43,152 bases of DNA from CAILKP01 sp038231815 (GCA_038231815.1 JBBRKQ010000029.1:1-43152), one strand, 5' to 3'; shown: positions 7,508 to 17,155, counted from the stretch's first letter. Notes: generated by a model from the sequence alone, not told the origin. Translations and numbers: made by a program.

Positions 7508-10500
7508 ATGCCGCAGCACTCCGCACCCCGGTGCCCCGCAAGATACCAGCGGTGGTGGGCGGCCCTAGCGATTGCGCAGGCGTGTGCGACGGGCACGATG
7601 GCGCAGCCAGAGGCATCGCCGCAGCGATCGCAAACCGGCGGCGCGGAAACACCTGCGGTTCGGGGCACGGCAGTTGCCCCCGATGCGCTTGAGAAATACC
7701 TGATCGCCCGCGGACTGAAATCTCTCCTGGTTGAGCACCTGGCCTCCCGCTTCGAGCAAACCAGCGGAACCGAGAAAGCAAGACTCGGCGAACGGCTCGC
7801 GCGACTGATGTTTCTGCAACTCAGCGCAACCAACGAACTCGCCGAGCGGCAGCGGCTTGAAGAACGGGCAAAGCAGTTTATCAAGGCCGTTGGCGAGAAC
7901 AAGAGTGTTGGCCTGCGAATTGAGCTCGCTCGGACAAACTATCTCAAGGCTGAACAGGATGCCGAGGCGCTGGCGCTGGCCGCAGCGCCTGAAGAATCGC
8001 GAGCGGCGCTGTCCAGCACACTTGCGCAGTTGCACATGCAGCTTGTGAATCTTGGGCAGGATGCGGCCCGCCGAGTGCGGGTGCTGGAAGAAAAGCTGAG
8101 CAGCGGACAATCCGTGCCGAGTGATGAGGAGGAAGTGGGCGAGGCCCGCGCCATGCGTTCACGGGCGTATTACTTTGCAGGATGGGCGGGGGTCTACGGT
8201 GCCGAAACAATTGCCGCGGGGTCCGGCAACCGGCCTGCGGGCGTGCCGAGCGCTGAGTCGCTCGCTTCCGGCGCTCTAGAGTGCTTCGGCTGGCACACCG
8301 GCCGCTCTGCAATGGAGCGAGCGAGTCTTGAGAGGCTGCCGCTGAGCCTGCTAAAACACGAGCATGTCGCCCGAGCGGTGCTTGGAATTGCTGGCGCTCT
8401 GGCGATCACCGGGCAAGTGGCTGAGGCGAACCGTTGGCTTGATACACTGGAGAACGAGCCCGCGGTACCGGCGGCCGTGCGAGGGGCCGTGGGCCCAAGA
8501 CGAATTTCGGTACTACTGACGGCCGGACACTACTCCGAAGCCCGCCGCCAAGTAGCGCTGCTGCGAGCCCGCTCCCCCAACACGCCAGCTGGGCTGGCAA
8601 ACCAAATTCCGCAAACAGGTCCAGGCACCAATACATCAATCGAAGCGATCCTGCCAGCAAACATTGCCCGCGCGGTTGCAGCACAAGCTATGCGGCTGCT
8701 GGCGGGTGATGCGACCCGCCCGGCGGCGGGCGGTGCATCGACCGATCCAAACGGCGACCTGCCCGCAGTCGCCGAGACGGCGCTTGCGGATTTAATCGCG
8801 GCTCGACGGACCGATGATGTACTTGCGCTGGCGGAGCGATTCGGAACCGGAACCATTGGCGACAAGGGCTTCGTTGCGGTGTTCGTGCGTGGGATGCTCG
8901 GGCTTGAGCATTCACTGCGTGAGCTGCGGCTTGCCCGCGGCGGCAAGCTTGATGAAGCACCGGCGACGGAAGCCGCAATGATCAATCGGCTACGTGAGGC
9001 ATCTGAAACACTCGATGCAGCAACGGTGCAGACCGATGCCAAGTCTTACGAACTGGATGTCGCGCGGGCGGTCTATGGCAGCGCGCGGGCACAGTACTAT
9101 GCGGGCAGTGATGCAGCGGCTGCCGAGAAAGCCAGCCGCGCCTTTGAGCTTGCCGAAAAACTCAACGCACCGCTGGCTCAAGATTCGCTGTGGCTTGGCA
9201 TTCTCGCGCTAGAACGACAGGCGGCGGAAGTAGGATCAGGAGCGCTGATTGCTGAAAAACTCAGTTCAGCGATATCGCTGTTTGTGTCGCGGTTCCCGGG
9301 CACACTCCGCAGCGCGACGCTGCTGGTGAAACGGCCGGACAAAACCGGGCTGAGTGATGCCAAAGCGGCCGAGATCCTGCTGAGCGTTGAAGCCGACTCA
9401 CCCTTGTTCGCTGAATCACGGCGTGCGGCATCACGCATCCTGTACCGAATGTTTCGGGACAATCGCACAGGAGACAGGCAGTTTGCCGCGCGTAGGTTCT
9501 TAGCTGTTGCCGGTGAACTGCTTGAACCCGACAAACGTGCGGCGATGGCCGCAACCGGACCGGAGGCAGTCCGAGCAGCGGAGGCAACGCTACTGCTGAT
9601 TCGCCAGATGCTTGATGCGTCGCTGACTCTGGAACCACCCGAAGTTGACCGCTCCGAGCAACTTCTGGCGGCGGCCGAATCACTGGTGAATTACAACGCG
9701 ATGGACCGAACGCGATTTGGCAGGGAGTTGGTTTTCCGAAGATTTCAATTGGCGATTGGCCGAGCCGACTTTGCCGCCGCCGAGAAACTGGCCGCCGAGC
9801 TGGATGCGCCGGGCGAAGGCAAAGACGCTCGGTTTGTCGAAGCGAGCAACCGGCTCCTGTTCGTGAATGCGAACCTGCGGTTCAAGGCAGAACTCGCGAC
9901 GGCTTTTTCCTCACAGAAGTCAACCAACCCGAACGCCGCAACGCAGCGTGGCACGGTTCAGCTGTCGGCAGACAGCATCGCAAATGCCGAAAAACTAAAC
10001 GCCGAGGCTGAATCAGTTGTCCGGTTTGGCGGCAGGCTCATCGAGAACATTGGCACCACCGCCCGCACACTCGGAGATACTGGAGTGCTGGCGCTGCACC
10101 ACGATGTAGCGGCGGCGTGCGAAGTGTTGTTCGCCACCACCGGCAGCATCGCAGGCCGCGATCTGGCGATGAGGCTTGACAAGGCCATCGTTTCAGTTCG
10201 TCCGGGCGACAACGTAAGCCTTATGCGTTTGGCAACCATGGCAGAGAACGCCGGTGATGATGCGCTCTCGCTGGCAAGCTGGCGTGAACTCTCCGCGGCG
10301 GTGCCGGACACCAGCGAACGCTGGTTTGTTGCCCGATACAACACCATCCGCTTGACGGCAAAAACCGACAAGCCTGCTGCGGCAACGTTGCTGCGTCAGC
10401 ACGTCCTGCTTCACCCCACGCTGGGGCCGTCGCCTTGGAATATTCGCTTCGCGGAGTTGCAGACTTCGCTCTTAAGCACGCCGGCGGCCAGTACGGGCGC

Positions 10501-10624
10501 CGCACCGCCAGCACCCACACCTCCAGCACCCACACCGCCAGCACCCGCCTCCGTGCCGGGCTCTGGGCCCGCAACACCTCCGCCAGCCAGCAACGCACCA
10601 AAGACCGGCGGAGGTGGCCGATGA
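7508..10624 (+). CDS. Large exported helical-repeat (TPR-like) protein
   Basis: About 1038 residues, not matching a named family. The N-terminus looks like a signal peptide (a basic RYQRWW patch, then AALAIAQACATGTMA). The body is rich in Ala/Leu/Glu helices in TPR-like pairs (for example AEANRWLDTLENEP and RRQVALLRARSPNTP). The last 40 residues are a Pro/Ala-rich tail with repeated PAPTP. The frame is open upstream to 7409 with another ATG at 7481; the signal-peptide pattern favours 7508, 10 nt after the ExbD stop. A periplasmic scaffold role for the ExbBD-VWA complex is inferred only from the operon. It ends in an ATGA overlap with the next gene. Confidence 0.8.
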   Translation: MPQHSAPRCPARYQRWWAALAIAQACATGTMAQPEASPQRSQTGGAETPAVRGTAVAPDALEKYLIARGLKSLLVEHLASRFEQTSGTEKARLGERLARLMFLQLSATNELAERQRLEERAKQFIKAVGENKSVGLRIELARTNYLKAEQDAEALALAAAPEESRAALSSTLAQLHMQLVNLGQDAARRVRVLEEKLSSGQSVPSDEEEVGEARAMRSRAYYFAGWAGVYGAETIAAGSGNRPAGVPSAESLASGALECFGWHTGRSAMERASLERLPLSLLKHEHVARAVLGIAGALAITGQVAEANRWLDTLENEPAVPAAVRGAVGPRRISVLLTAGHYSEARRQVALLRARSPNTPAGLANQIPQTGPGTNTSIEAILPANIARAVAAQAMRLLAGDATRPAAGGASTDPNGDLPAVAETALADLIAARRTDDVLALAERFGTGTIGDKGFVAVFVRGMLGLEHSLRELRLARGGKLDEAPATEAAMINRLREASETLDAATVQTDAKSYELDVARAVYGSARAQYYAGSDAAAAEKASRAFELAEKLNAPLAQDSLWLGILALERQAAEVGSGALIAEKLSSAISLFVSRFPGTLRSATLLVKRPDKTGLSDAKAAEILLSVEADSPLFAESRRAASRILYRMFRDNRTGDRQFAARRFLAVAGELLEPDKRAAMAATGPEAVRAAEATLLLIRQMLDASLTLEPPEVDRSEQLLAAAESLVNYNAMDRTRFGRELVFRRFQLAIGRADFAAAEKLAAELDAPGEGKDARFVEASNRLLFVNANLRFKAELATAFSSQKSTNPNAATQRGTVQLSADSIANAEKLNAEAESVVRFGGRLIENIGTTARTLGDTGVLALHHDVAAACEVLFATTGSIAGRDLAMRLDKAIVSVRPGDNVSLMRLATMAENAGDDALSLASWRELSAAVPDTSERWFVARYNTIRLTAKTDKPAAATLLRQHVLLHPTLGPSPWNIRFAELQTSLLSTPAASTGAAPPAPTPPAPTPPAPASVPGSGPATPPPASNAPKTGGGGR

Positions 10625-13600
10625 GCTTTGCACAGCAACCCAATGCACCTGATGACCCGCAACAGATCCGCGAGTTGCTCCGGATGTTCTTTGGCGATCA
10701 GGCCGCCGCGGACTGGTCCGCAGATGATCCGCATGGGCTCCTGGGGCTTGACCCCGGAGCAACCACCCCGGCAGTAGTCATCACTGCACTGCAAGACCGC
10801 CTTGCCGTGTTACGGCTGCACCCAATGGCGGACAGCGCCGCCGGTCGAGCGACCGAAGCTGTACTGAAGCAGGCCGCATCGGCGGCGATGCTTGGCGGTC
10901 GCACCGGAACGGGCAGTGGCGTGCCACAACGCATCAGCGAAATTGCCGCAGAACGAAAGCTTGCCGACAAACAAGCTGCTGAGTTGGCTGATCAGGATGC
11001 TTTCCGAAATCCACCCCCACCAAAGTTCCCGCAACCCCTCAAACCCGGTGATGGCGAAACAATCCCACTGGTGAACGACGATGACCAAGCAAGAGCGCCG
11101 GTGACCGACGCGGTCGCAATCGAAGGCACGCAAGTTGCGATTCCACCCGTACCGATGAACCCCGGCGCTGATCCGGTGGCCCCATCCGATGCAACGAGCA
11201 TCCCCCCTATTGCAACCGCAACTGCAGCGGCGGCCGAACCAGTGCGTGCGCGTGCGGACGCGACTGAAACGGCAATGAACCTTCTCAGGCAACGGGCGGT
11301 GATGATTCTGACCGCCCGCGGGAGACTTGATGTCGATGCGATGCGGCAGTTGCACGCCGCGGCACTCGGACTCAAACTTCCAATCTCAGCCGCAGAAGCG
11401 GTCGTCTCGGAGATGGCTCGCGGTGGAAGGCCGGGCGCTGGGCAGCGGGCGGGAACAACAATGGCCTCAGCGGCAGGGCTGGCCGCGCAAACGCCCACTG
11501 GAACCTCCGAATCCGTCTGGACACACACCAAGATTTCGGATCTGCCCCGCCCGGTAGATGATGGCACCGATCCCGCATCTGTGCTCTTAAAGCGGCTGAT
11601 CATCGGTGGTGGCCTCGTCGTGATGCTCTCACTGAGCGGCTTAACCGTTGCATTGCTGCGAGCGAGCAGGTCGCCAGCGAGCACCGGTGCCGTGCCCGTC
11701 GCCGCACCGATCGTGGATGCAAACTCAGCACCGCCAGCTGCCGTCACAAATTCGGCTCCGGCCAAGCCGTTGCTGACGATGGCGATTGACCGGTCAAGTA
11801 TTGTGCCGGATGCCAATGCCGCGTTTGCCTCGGCGGCAACGCTGCGGGAAATCAGCGAAACACGCTCGACCGCCCCGGCCCAAAGCGAAGTTTCACACGC
11901 CATCGTCGCCTTTGCACGCTCGTGGCCCCGTATGCAAGCTGCCCAGCGCACCGCCACGGCCGAGCACGCCATTGATGCGATCCTTCGGGTTGATGCTGCG
12001 GGGCAGGTTGCCCTCATCAACGCTTTGGGCGCTGCGGCTGCATCCGGCGAGACGATCACGCCATCGCAGATTGTTGAAGCAACCGGCAGCGCAGGGCTGC
12101 TTGGCAGGCTCGCCCGCGAGCGTGAGTTTCCGGCTTCGGTTCGCGAGACCATCCGCAAACACCTTGGTAATGCGGGCGGCGGAGATGGCGGAGCCTTTGA
12201 TGGTGCCGCCGCGGCGGTGCTGCGCGGCATCCCGTTGCGGTTGGTTGCCGCACAGGAAACTGGGCCCGCGCTGCACTCGGCCTGGGAGGCCATTACACTG
12301 TGCGGCGCTGCGCTGGCAGGCGGCACCACCGCTCGAGGCGACGGCGCCGAGCTCACCGAGTCAGAGCAGCTTGCCCTCCGCGAAGCAGCCGGGCCGTTCC
12401 TGCTGGAGGCGCTCGAACAGCTCATTCGCGGCGGGCCAAATCCTCTTGCGGTTCGGGCGATGCACGATAGTTTGATGCTGGCCGCGGAGCAACTGACGTG
12501 GTCACCCGGTTCAGCAGCGCGGGGCAGGCTCATCAACTGGTTTGATGATTCTTCGGTTCCCACCGTGAAGCTTGGAATCGTTACCGCTTCGATTGTTCAG
12601 CGGTCAGGGGCCGAAGGTGTTGATTTGACGATGGCCATGTCCAGCTCGGCCGATATTGCCAGCAGGCAAGAAGCCCGGGCGCGGTACGCCGAGGCTTGGA
12701 AACTCATCGGCGGGCCGAAGGATGCCACCCACCAGCAACTGCTGGTAAAACTCACCACGCTGGCAGCCGCGGCTGATAGTGATGCCGCACGCCTGCTAGT
12801 CGCAGCGATTGCCGCGGATGTAAACAGGTATTTTTTGGCAAGCTTTACCGCCGGTGCAACTAGCGCCGTTGAACCGAGCGTGCCGGAGAAGCTGACAGCG
12901 ACAATCCGAGGGCAATCGGGTCAATCCATCGCGGCATTTCCGACGGTGTCCTTGGCAGGAGAGACCGCGCAGGCAATGAATATGCCAGCGAGCGAATCAG
13001 CCAGCACGGGCGTGCGCTACTTCGCCGAGCGGAATACTCAAGCTCGCATCGAAATCATCCGGCAGCTTGACACGCGCGGCACGCTGGACCCGGTTGATGC
13101 CGATGCACTGATCGATGCTGCTGCATTTGGCTCATCAACCGAACTTCGGGCGCTCGCGGCTCGCACCGCTGCAAAACGTTCTGGCGAGGCGATACTGGCG
13201 GCATCCCTGCTTGAGGCACTCCCCAGGATGGCGCGCAGCCGGGCCAGTGCGGAATTGATTTCATCGGTCACGCTTCAGCAGGTTCCGGACAACGACTCAC
13301 CTGAGTACCCCTTGGCGGTTCGCAGGGCTGTAGTTGGCCGACTGATTGAACTGCTCGCAGCGGCGACACCCGTGACCGATGTTGAGGGACAGGCACAAAA
13401 GATCGCTGATGCGTATCGCGCAAGTGCCGCGGCGATTGGCTCGGCCATTCGCAATACTGATGCGGCCACCAGCGCAGGTTCGAGCTTTGATGCCCCATCA
13501 ATGGTGGATGTAGCGGCTGGCAATGGTCCGGCGGATGCGGCCCAAGCTGTTTTTACAGGTTTGCGTTCGCGGGCCCTGCTGCTGGCACCTTCGAAGGAGC

Positions 13601-13884
13601 TTGCCGCAGCGGGGCTGAATCTGGCTGGGATTGACAGCAGATCAGCGGCCCGTGCGACGGCGGCGACGGGCCCCGTTCGGCGGTTCGCGGGTTGGCAGGT
13701 TTCGCTTTTGGAACTGACTGCGTTTACCGCCGGTGCCGATAGGCCATCGGCAGCGGAATCGATCGGGGCGGTGCTCGCGGACGCTGCGGAGCGACGCCAG
13801 CGTGCCACCGGCCTAGCGCAGCAGATTATGCACACAGAACTCACTATGGTTCGTATCTGGCTGGCGTGGGAGGCATCTCAATGA
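10621..13884 (+). CDS. Large membrane protein with J-like N-terminus and helical solenoid
   Basis: About 1087 residues. The start ATG overlaps the previous stop (ATGA); the open frame extends further upstream but has no better start. Residues of about 1-90 hold a small helical module (HGLLGLDPGATTP, ALQDRLAVLRLHP) like the J-domain-like segments common in planctomycete proteins. A polar Pro/Ala stretch follows, then one membrane helix at about 323-345 (LIIGGGLVVMLSLSGLTVAL). The remaining 700 residues are Ala/Leu/Arg-rich helices, probably a HEAT- or TPR-like solenoid outside the membrane. No catalytic motif is seen. It ends with an ATGA overlap. Function unknown; the context suggests a structural part of the operon's complex. 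Confidence 0.8.
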   Translation: MSFAQQPNAPDDPQQIRELLRMFFGDQAAADWSADDPHGLLGLDPGATTPAVVITALQDRLAVLRLHPMADSAAGRATEAVLKQAASAAMLGGRTGTGSGVPQRISEIAAERKLADKQAAELADQDAFRNPPPPKFPQPLKPGDGETIPLVNDDDQARAPVTDAVAIEGTQVAIPPVPMNPGADPVAPSDATSIPPIATATAAAAEPVRARADATETAMNLLRQRAVMILTARGRLDVDAMRQLHAAALGLKLPISAAEAVVSEMARGGRPGAGQRAGTTMASAAGLAAQTPTGTSESVWTHTKISDLPRPVDDGTDPASVLLKRLIIGGGLVVMLSLSGLTVALLRASRSPASTGAVPVAAPIVDANSAPPAAVTNSAPAKPLLTMAIDRSSIVPDANAAFASAATLREISETRSTAPAQSEVSHAIVAFARSWPRMQAAQRTATAEHAIDAILRVDAAGQVALINALGAAAASGETITPSQIVEATGSAGLLGRLAREREFPASVRETIRKHLGNAGGGDGGAFDGAAAAVLRGIPLRLVAAQETGPALHSAWEAITLCGAALAGGTTARGDGAELTESEQLALREAAGPFLLEALEQLIRGGPNPLAVRAMHDSLMLAAEQLTWSPGSAARGRLINWFDDSSVPTVKLGIVTASIVQRSGAEGVDLTMAMSSSADIASRQEARARYAEAWKLIGGPKDATHQQLLVKLTTLAAAADSDAARLLVAAIAADVNRYFLASFTAGATSAVEPSVPEKLTATIRGQSGQSIAAFPTVSLAGETAQAMNMPASESASTGVRYFAERNTQARIEIIRQLDTRGTLDPVDADALIDAAAFGSSTELRALAARTAAKRSGEAILAASLLEALPRMARSRASAELISSVTLQQVPDNDSPEYPLAVRRAVVGRLIELLAAATPVTDVEGQAQKIADAYRASAAAIGSAIRNTDAATSAGSSFDAPSMVDVAAGNGPADAAQAVFTGLRSRALLLAPSKELAAAGLNLAGIDSRSAARATAATGPVRRFAGWQVSLLELTAFTAGADRPSAAESIGAVLADAAERRQRATGLAQQIMHTELTMVRIWLAWEASQ

Positions 13885-14954
13885 GAATGACTGCGAACCC
13901 TGACAGGAAGAGATCGACCTTCGGCTCACGCGTAACTGGGTTTTTTAGGCGCACGATGACCGGAATGGTGCTCGGCGCTGTCGTGCTGACGCTAGTGGGT
14001 GTGTGGGTAGTGTCCGGCGCAGGTGGTTCGCCAGCGATGGCCAGTCGGCCCTTTGCTGCTCCGGGACAACCGGTGTTTACGAGCGAGACTGCTGCGAAAC
14101 TTGCGGCGCTGACGGCCGATGATCCGCAGGCGTACTTTCTGCTGGCCGAAGAAGTTGCCGACAGCGGAGCAACCGAAGCAGACTTGCGGCTGGCGCGACA
14201 GTTGTACACGCTGGCCCTAGTGCTGGACGGTGGGGAGAACATCGCGAAGTTGGCTGCTTCTAGCAGTACCGCAGAGGCGGACAAAGCTGGGAAGGAACAG
14301 AAGCGCACAACGTCATCTGTCGCGGCATCCGCATGCTATGGGCTGGCCGAGCTTACACGCTCGCCCACGGAGCGTCGGTGGCTGATGGCAACCGCCAGCG
14401 CCGCCCGACCGCAGGTGATCAAGGACCGGATTCAACCGGTGCGGCTTGTTGAAACGGCGACGAATCTCACCCCGGCAGTGCACTTGTTTGATGCCATATC
14501 GCTGGCTCGCGCCGGCGAGGGCCGCCGGGCCGATGCGATGCTGAAGCGACCCGGCGCTAGCGAACTGCTAGCCAAGTATGAGCGGGCACTTGATGACCGG
14601 GGCTATTTTAACTCCGCATCACGGATCAAGCGTTGGATCACCGAATGGCCTGTGTGCACCGAGTGTGCCAACAAGCGAGTCGTGAGCCGAACTGAAGGTG
14701 GCAAGGCGATCACGCGGGTATGCAGCACTTGCCGCGGTAACCCTGGGCCACAGCTCGAACTTGACGGTCTAGTAAACCAGGTTCGCTTTCAGTCGGCACT
14801 CTTGTCGGGCATACAGAACTCATGGTCAGCGGCGCTGCTGGTGGATGGGGGCGAGCCAGCACGCGAGCCCGAACCAGCGGCAGTGGCCCGTTTATACGGA
14901 GTTGATGTTGCGGCCACGCAATGGCGGGATGGACAGTGGGTCCATCCGAAATAG
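13881..14954 (+). CDS. Membrane protein with C-terminal zinc-ribbon motif
   Basis: About 357 residues; the start ATG lies in the previous stop (ATGA). One N-terminal membrane helix (MVLGAVVLTLVGVWVVSG, about 29-46) is followed by a helical region with TPR-like units. Near residues 258-290 two CxxC pairs occur, CTEC and CSTC, spaced by about 20 residues, which is a typical zinc-ribbon or rubredoxin-like knuckle. This is unusual for a protein part that probably lies outside the cytoplasm. It is the last gene of the eight-gene run. No terminator is visible before aspS, 259 bp downstream. Confidence 0.8.
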   Translation: MRMTANPDRKRSTFGSRVTGFFRRTMTGMVLGAVVLTLVGVWVVSGAGGSPAMASRPFAAPGQPVFTSETAAKLAALTADDPQAYFLLAEEVADSGATEADLRLARQLYTLALVLDGGENIAKLAASSSTAEADKAGKEQKRTTSSVAASACYGLAELTRSPTERRWLMATASAARPQVIKDRIQPVRLVETATNLTPAVHLFDAISLARAGEGRRADAMLKRPGASELLAKYERALDDRGYFNSASRIKRWITEWPVCTECANKRVVSRTEGGKAITRVCSTCRGNPGPQLELDGLVNQVRFQSALLSGIQNSWSAALLVDGGEPAREPEPAAVARLYGVDVAATQWRDGQWVHPK

Positions 14955-15088
14955 AGCGGGCTAAACTGAGACTAGGGCGGCTGAGATGCGGCGAATCTGC
15001 CGGGGAAAGACACCAGTTGACGGTCTCGTAAGCGTTTTTGCCGCAGCAGACCCCTGCACGAGCGTGTCGCCCTCTAGAACGACCGATC

Positions 15089-15120
15089 TTGGCATGGTCG
15101 GAGTTTGTTTCCCCTATACT
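15089..15120 (+). promoter_or_regulatory. Weak candidate promoter upstream of aspS
   Basis: A consensus-like -10 TATACT lies at 15115-15120, 93 nt before the aspS ATG. The best -35, TTGGCA at 15089-15094, is 20 nt away, longer than the usual 16-18, so this is only a candidate. Confidence 0.35.
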
Positions 15121-15213
15121 GGGCCCCCACTTCGGACCGAAACAATCGATCCGGGATGCGGGGGCACGCCACCCGGGCGGCCAAATCTGTTGGAACTTGC
15201 ATTGGATGGCACT

Positions 15214-17088
15214 ATGAAGATTTTTCGTACACACACCTGCGGGCAACTGCGGGCCGAGCATGTTGGCCAAACCGTTGCACTCAACGGCTGGGTGAACTCT
15301 TACCGCGACCACGGCAGCCTGATATTCATTGACCTGCGCGACCGCTTTGGCATTACCCAGCTTGTGTTTGACCCTGAGGATGGTTCACAGTCACACATGA
15401 TGGAAGCCGCCAGCAAGCTCCGCAACGAAGATGTGCTCGCAGTTTCCGGAAAGGTTCGCATCCGTGGCGGCGGCGAAAACCCTAAGCACGCGACTGGCAA
15501 GATTGAGCTTGTCGTCACGGAGCTCGAGGTGCTCAACAAGACGGAGAATCCACCCTTCCTGCCGGATGACTACACGCAACTGCCCAACGAAGAGATCCGG
15601 CTGAAGTACCGGTACCTTGACCTGCGCCGGCCGAGCATGCAGAAGATTCTGGCGATGCGCAGCCGCGCATTGCAGACGGTGCGTGAGTATTTCGTCGGCA
15701 GCAACGGGTTCCTAGAAATTGAGACTCCGGTGCTGTACAAGTCAACGCCCGAGGGGGCGCGTGAGTTTCTGGTACCGGTACGCAACGTCCCGGGCCAGTT
15801 CTATGCGCTGCCTCAGAGCCCGCAGCTTTTCAAGCAGATTCTGATGGTGGCCAACGCCGATCGGTACATGCAGGTGTGCAGGTGCTTCCGCGATGAAGAT
15901 CCTCGGGCCGACCGTCAGCCCGAGTTCACGCAGATTGACCTTGAAATGTCGTTCGTGCGGCGCGATCACATCGTGGCGATGATGGAAGGCTTCGTCAAGC
16001 ATTTCTGGCACGTGATGCTGGGCTACGAAGTGCCGACGATTCAGCGGATGAGCTATCGCGAGGCGATGGAGACATACGGCATCGACAGGCCTGACACCCG
16101 CTATGGCCTGCACATTGTTGATATCTCTGAACTTGCGGCGAAGACAGAATTTGGAGTGTTCAAAACCGCGATCGAGAAGGGTGCTGATCGGCCAAAGTTC
16201 AACAGCAAACGCGGCGTGGTCAAGGCCATCCGCGTACCGGGCGGGGCCGAGAAACTCACTCGCAAGATCACCGATGGCTACAGCGAGTTTGCCAAGGGCT
16301 TTGGCGTGGGCGGCGTAGCCACGGTCAAGTACATCAACGATGCGGCGACCGGGCAGCCAAAGTTTGATACCGGCTGTGCAAAGTTCTTAGAACCGATGAA
16401 GGCAGACTTTGTCGCGGCGCTGGGCCTGCAAGTTGGTGACACGGTACTGTTCGTGGCCGACGCGTATGGCGTGGCCACCAAAGCCATTGGCGAGCTGCGC
16501 CAGAAGGTTGCCCGCGATATGAACATGGTGCCCAAGCCCGGTGCTGAAGGCGGGCCGTGGAACTTCCTGATCGTGCTGGACTTTCCGATGTTTGAGCGGA
16601 ACAAGGAAACCGGCAAATGGGTGGCGATGCACCACCCATTCACCGCGCCGCGCGACGATCAGGCCGAGGCGTTCATCAACGCTGCCGAGGATGATGATGA
16701 CACCATCGAGGCGATCGTCTCGGCGGGGTACGACATCGTACTCAACGGGTCGGAAATCGCCGGTGGCTCGGTGCGTATTCATGATGGCCGGGCCCAAAGC
16801 AAGGTCTTCTCGCTGCTGGGTCTCTCACCTGAATCGGCCAAGGAAAAGTTCAGCTTCTTGCTGGAGGCACTGTCGTACGGCGCACCGCCGCACGCGGGCA
16901 TTGCGTTTGGATTTGACCGACTGATGATGCACATTTGCGGCACAGAAAACATCCGCGACGTCATCGCATTCCCCAAGACGCAGGTTGGCGCCGACCTGAT
17001 GACCCGTGCCCCCAGTACGGTGCCGGAGAAGCAGCTCAAAGACCTGTTCATCGCCAGCACGTTTGTGCCCGAGCCGGAAAAGAAGTAA
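15214..17088 (+). CDS. aspS: Aspartyl-tRNA synthetase (bacterial type)
   Basis: Charges tRNA-Asp with aspartate in the cytoplasm; class II synthetase. The start MKIFRTHTCGQLRAEHVG matches family N-termini and gives 624 residues; the longer open frame upstream (from 14986) has no family likeness. Visible parts are the OB-fold anticodon domain, QSPQLFKQ, motif 2 with FRDEDPRADRQPEFTQIDLE, the bacterial GAD insertion (about 300-420) and motif 3 GIAFGFDRLM. At the anticodon-contacting positions it has H33 (in YRDHGS) and a glycine near 86-87, like the non-discriminating enzyme of Pseudomonas aeruginosa, so it may also charge tRNA-Asn (see findings). A strong terminator follows 41 nt downstream. 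Confidence 0.97.
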   Translation: MKIFRTHTCGQLRAEHVGQTVALNGWVNSYRDHGSLIFIDLRDRFGITQLVFDPEDGSQSHMMEAASKLRNEDVLAVSGKVRIRGGGENPKHATGKIELVVTELEVLNKTENPPFLPDDYTQLPNEEIRLKYRYLDLRRPSMQKILAMRSRALQTVREYFVGSNGFLEIETPVLYKSTPEGAREFLVPVRNVPGQFYALPQSPQLFKQILMVANADRYMQVCRCFRDEDPRADRQPEFTQIDLEMSFVRRDHIVAMMEGFVKHFWHVMLGYEVPTIQRMSYREAMETYGIDRPDTRYGLHIVDISELAAKTEFGVFKTAIEKGADRPKFNSKRGVVKAIRVPGGAEKLTRKITDGYSEFAKGFGVGGVATVKYINDAATGQPKFDTGCAKFLEPMKADFVAALGLQVGDTVLFVADAYGVATKAIGELRQKVARDMNMVPKPGAEGGPWNFLIVLDFPMFERNKETGKWVAMHHPFTAPRDDQAEAFINAAEDDDDTIEAIVSAGYDIVLNGSEIAGGSVRIHDGRAQSKVFSLLGLSPESAKEKFSFLLEALSYGAPPHAGIAFGFDRLMMHICGTENIRDVIAFPKTQVGADLMTRAPSTVPEKQLKDLFIASTFVPEPEKK

Positions 17089-17128
17089 GCCGCGGCGATT
17101 TATCAGTTTAAGAACGTGGATGCAAACG

Positions 17129-17155
17129 AGGCCCGGCAGCAAGCCGGGCCTTTTT
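17129..17155 (+). terminator. Rho-independent terminator of aspS
   Basis: A perfect 9-bp stem AGGCCCGGC / GCCGGGCCT with loop AGCAA, followed by TTTTT, 41 nt after the aspS stop. Confidence 0.93.

Noticed and set aside
10992..12563. A 523-codon frame on the minus strand within the large J-like/solenoid gene.
   Set aside because: Ala/Ser-rich shadow of the plus-strand gene, which has continuous operon junctions on both sides.
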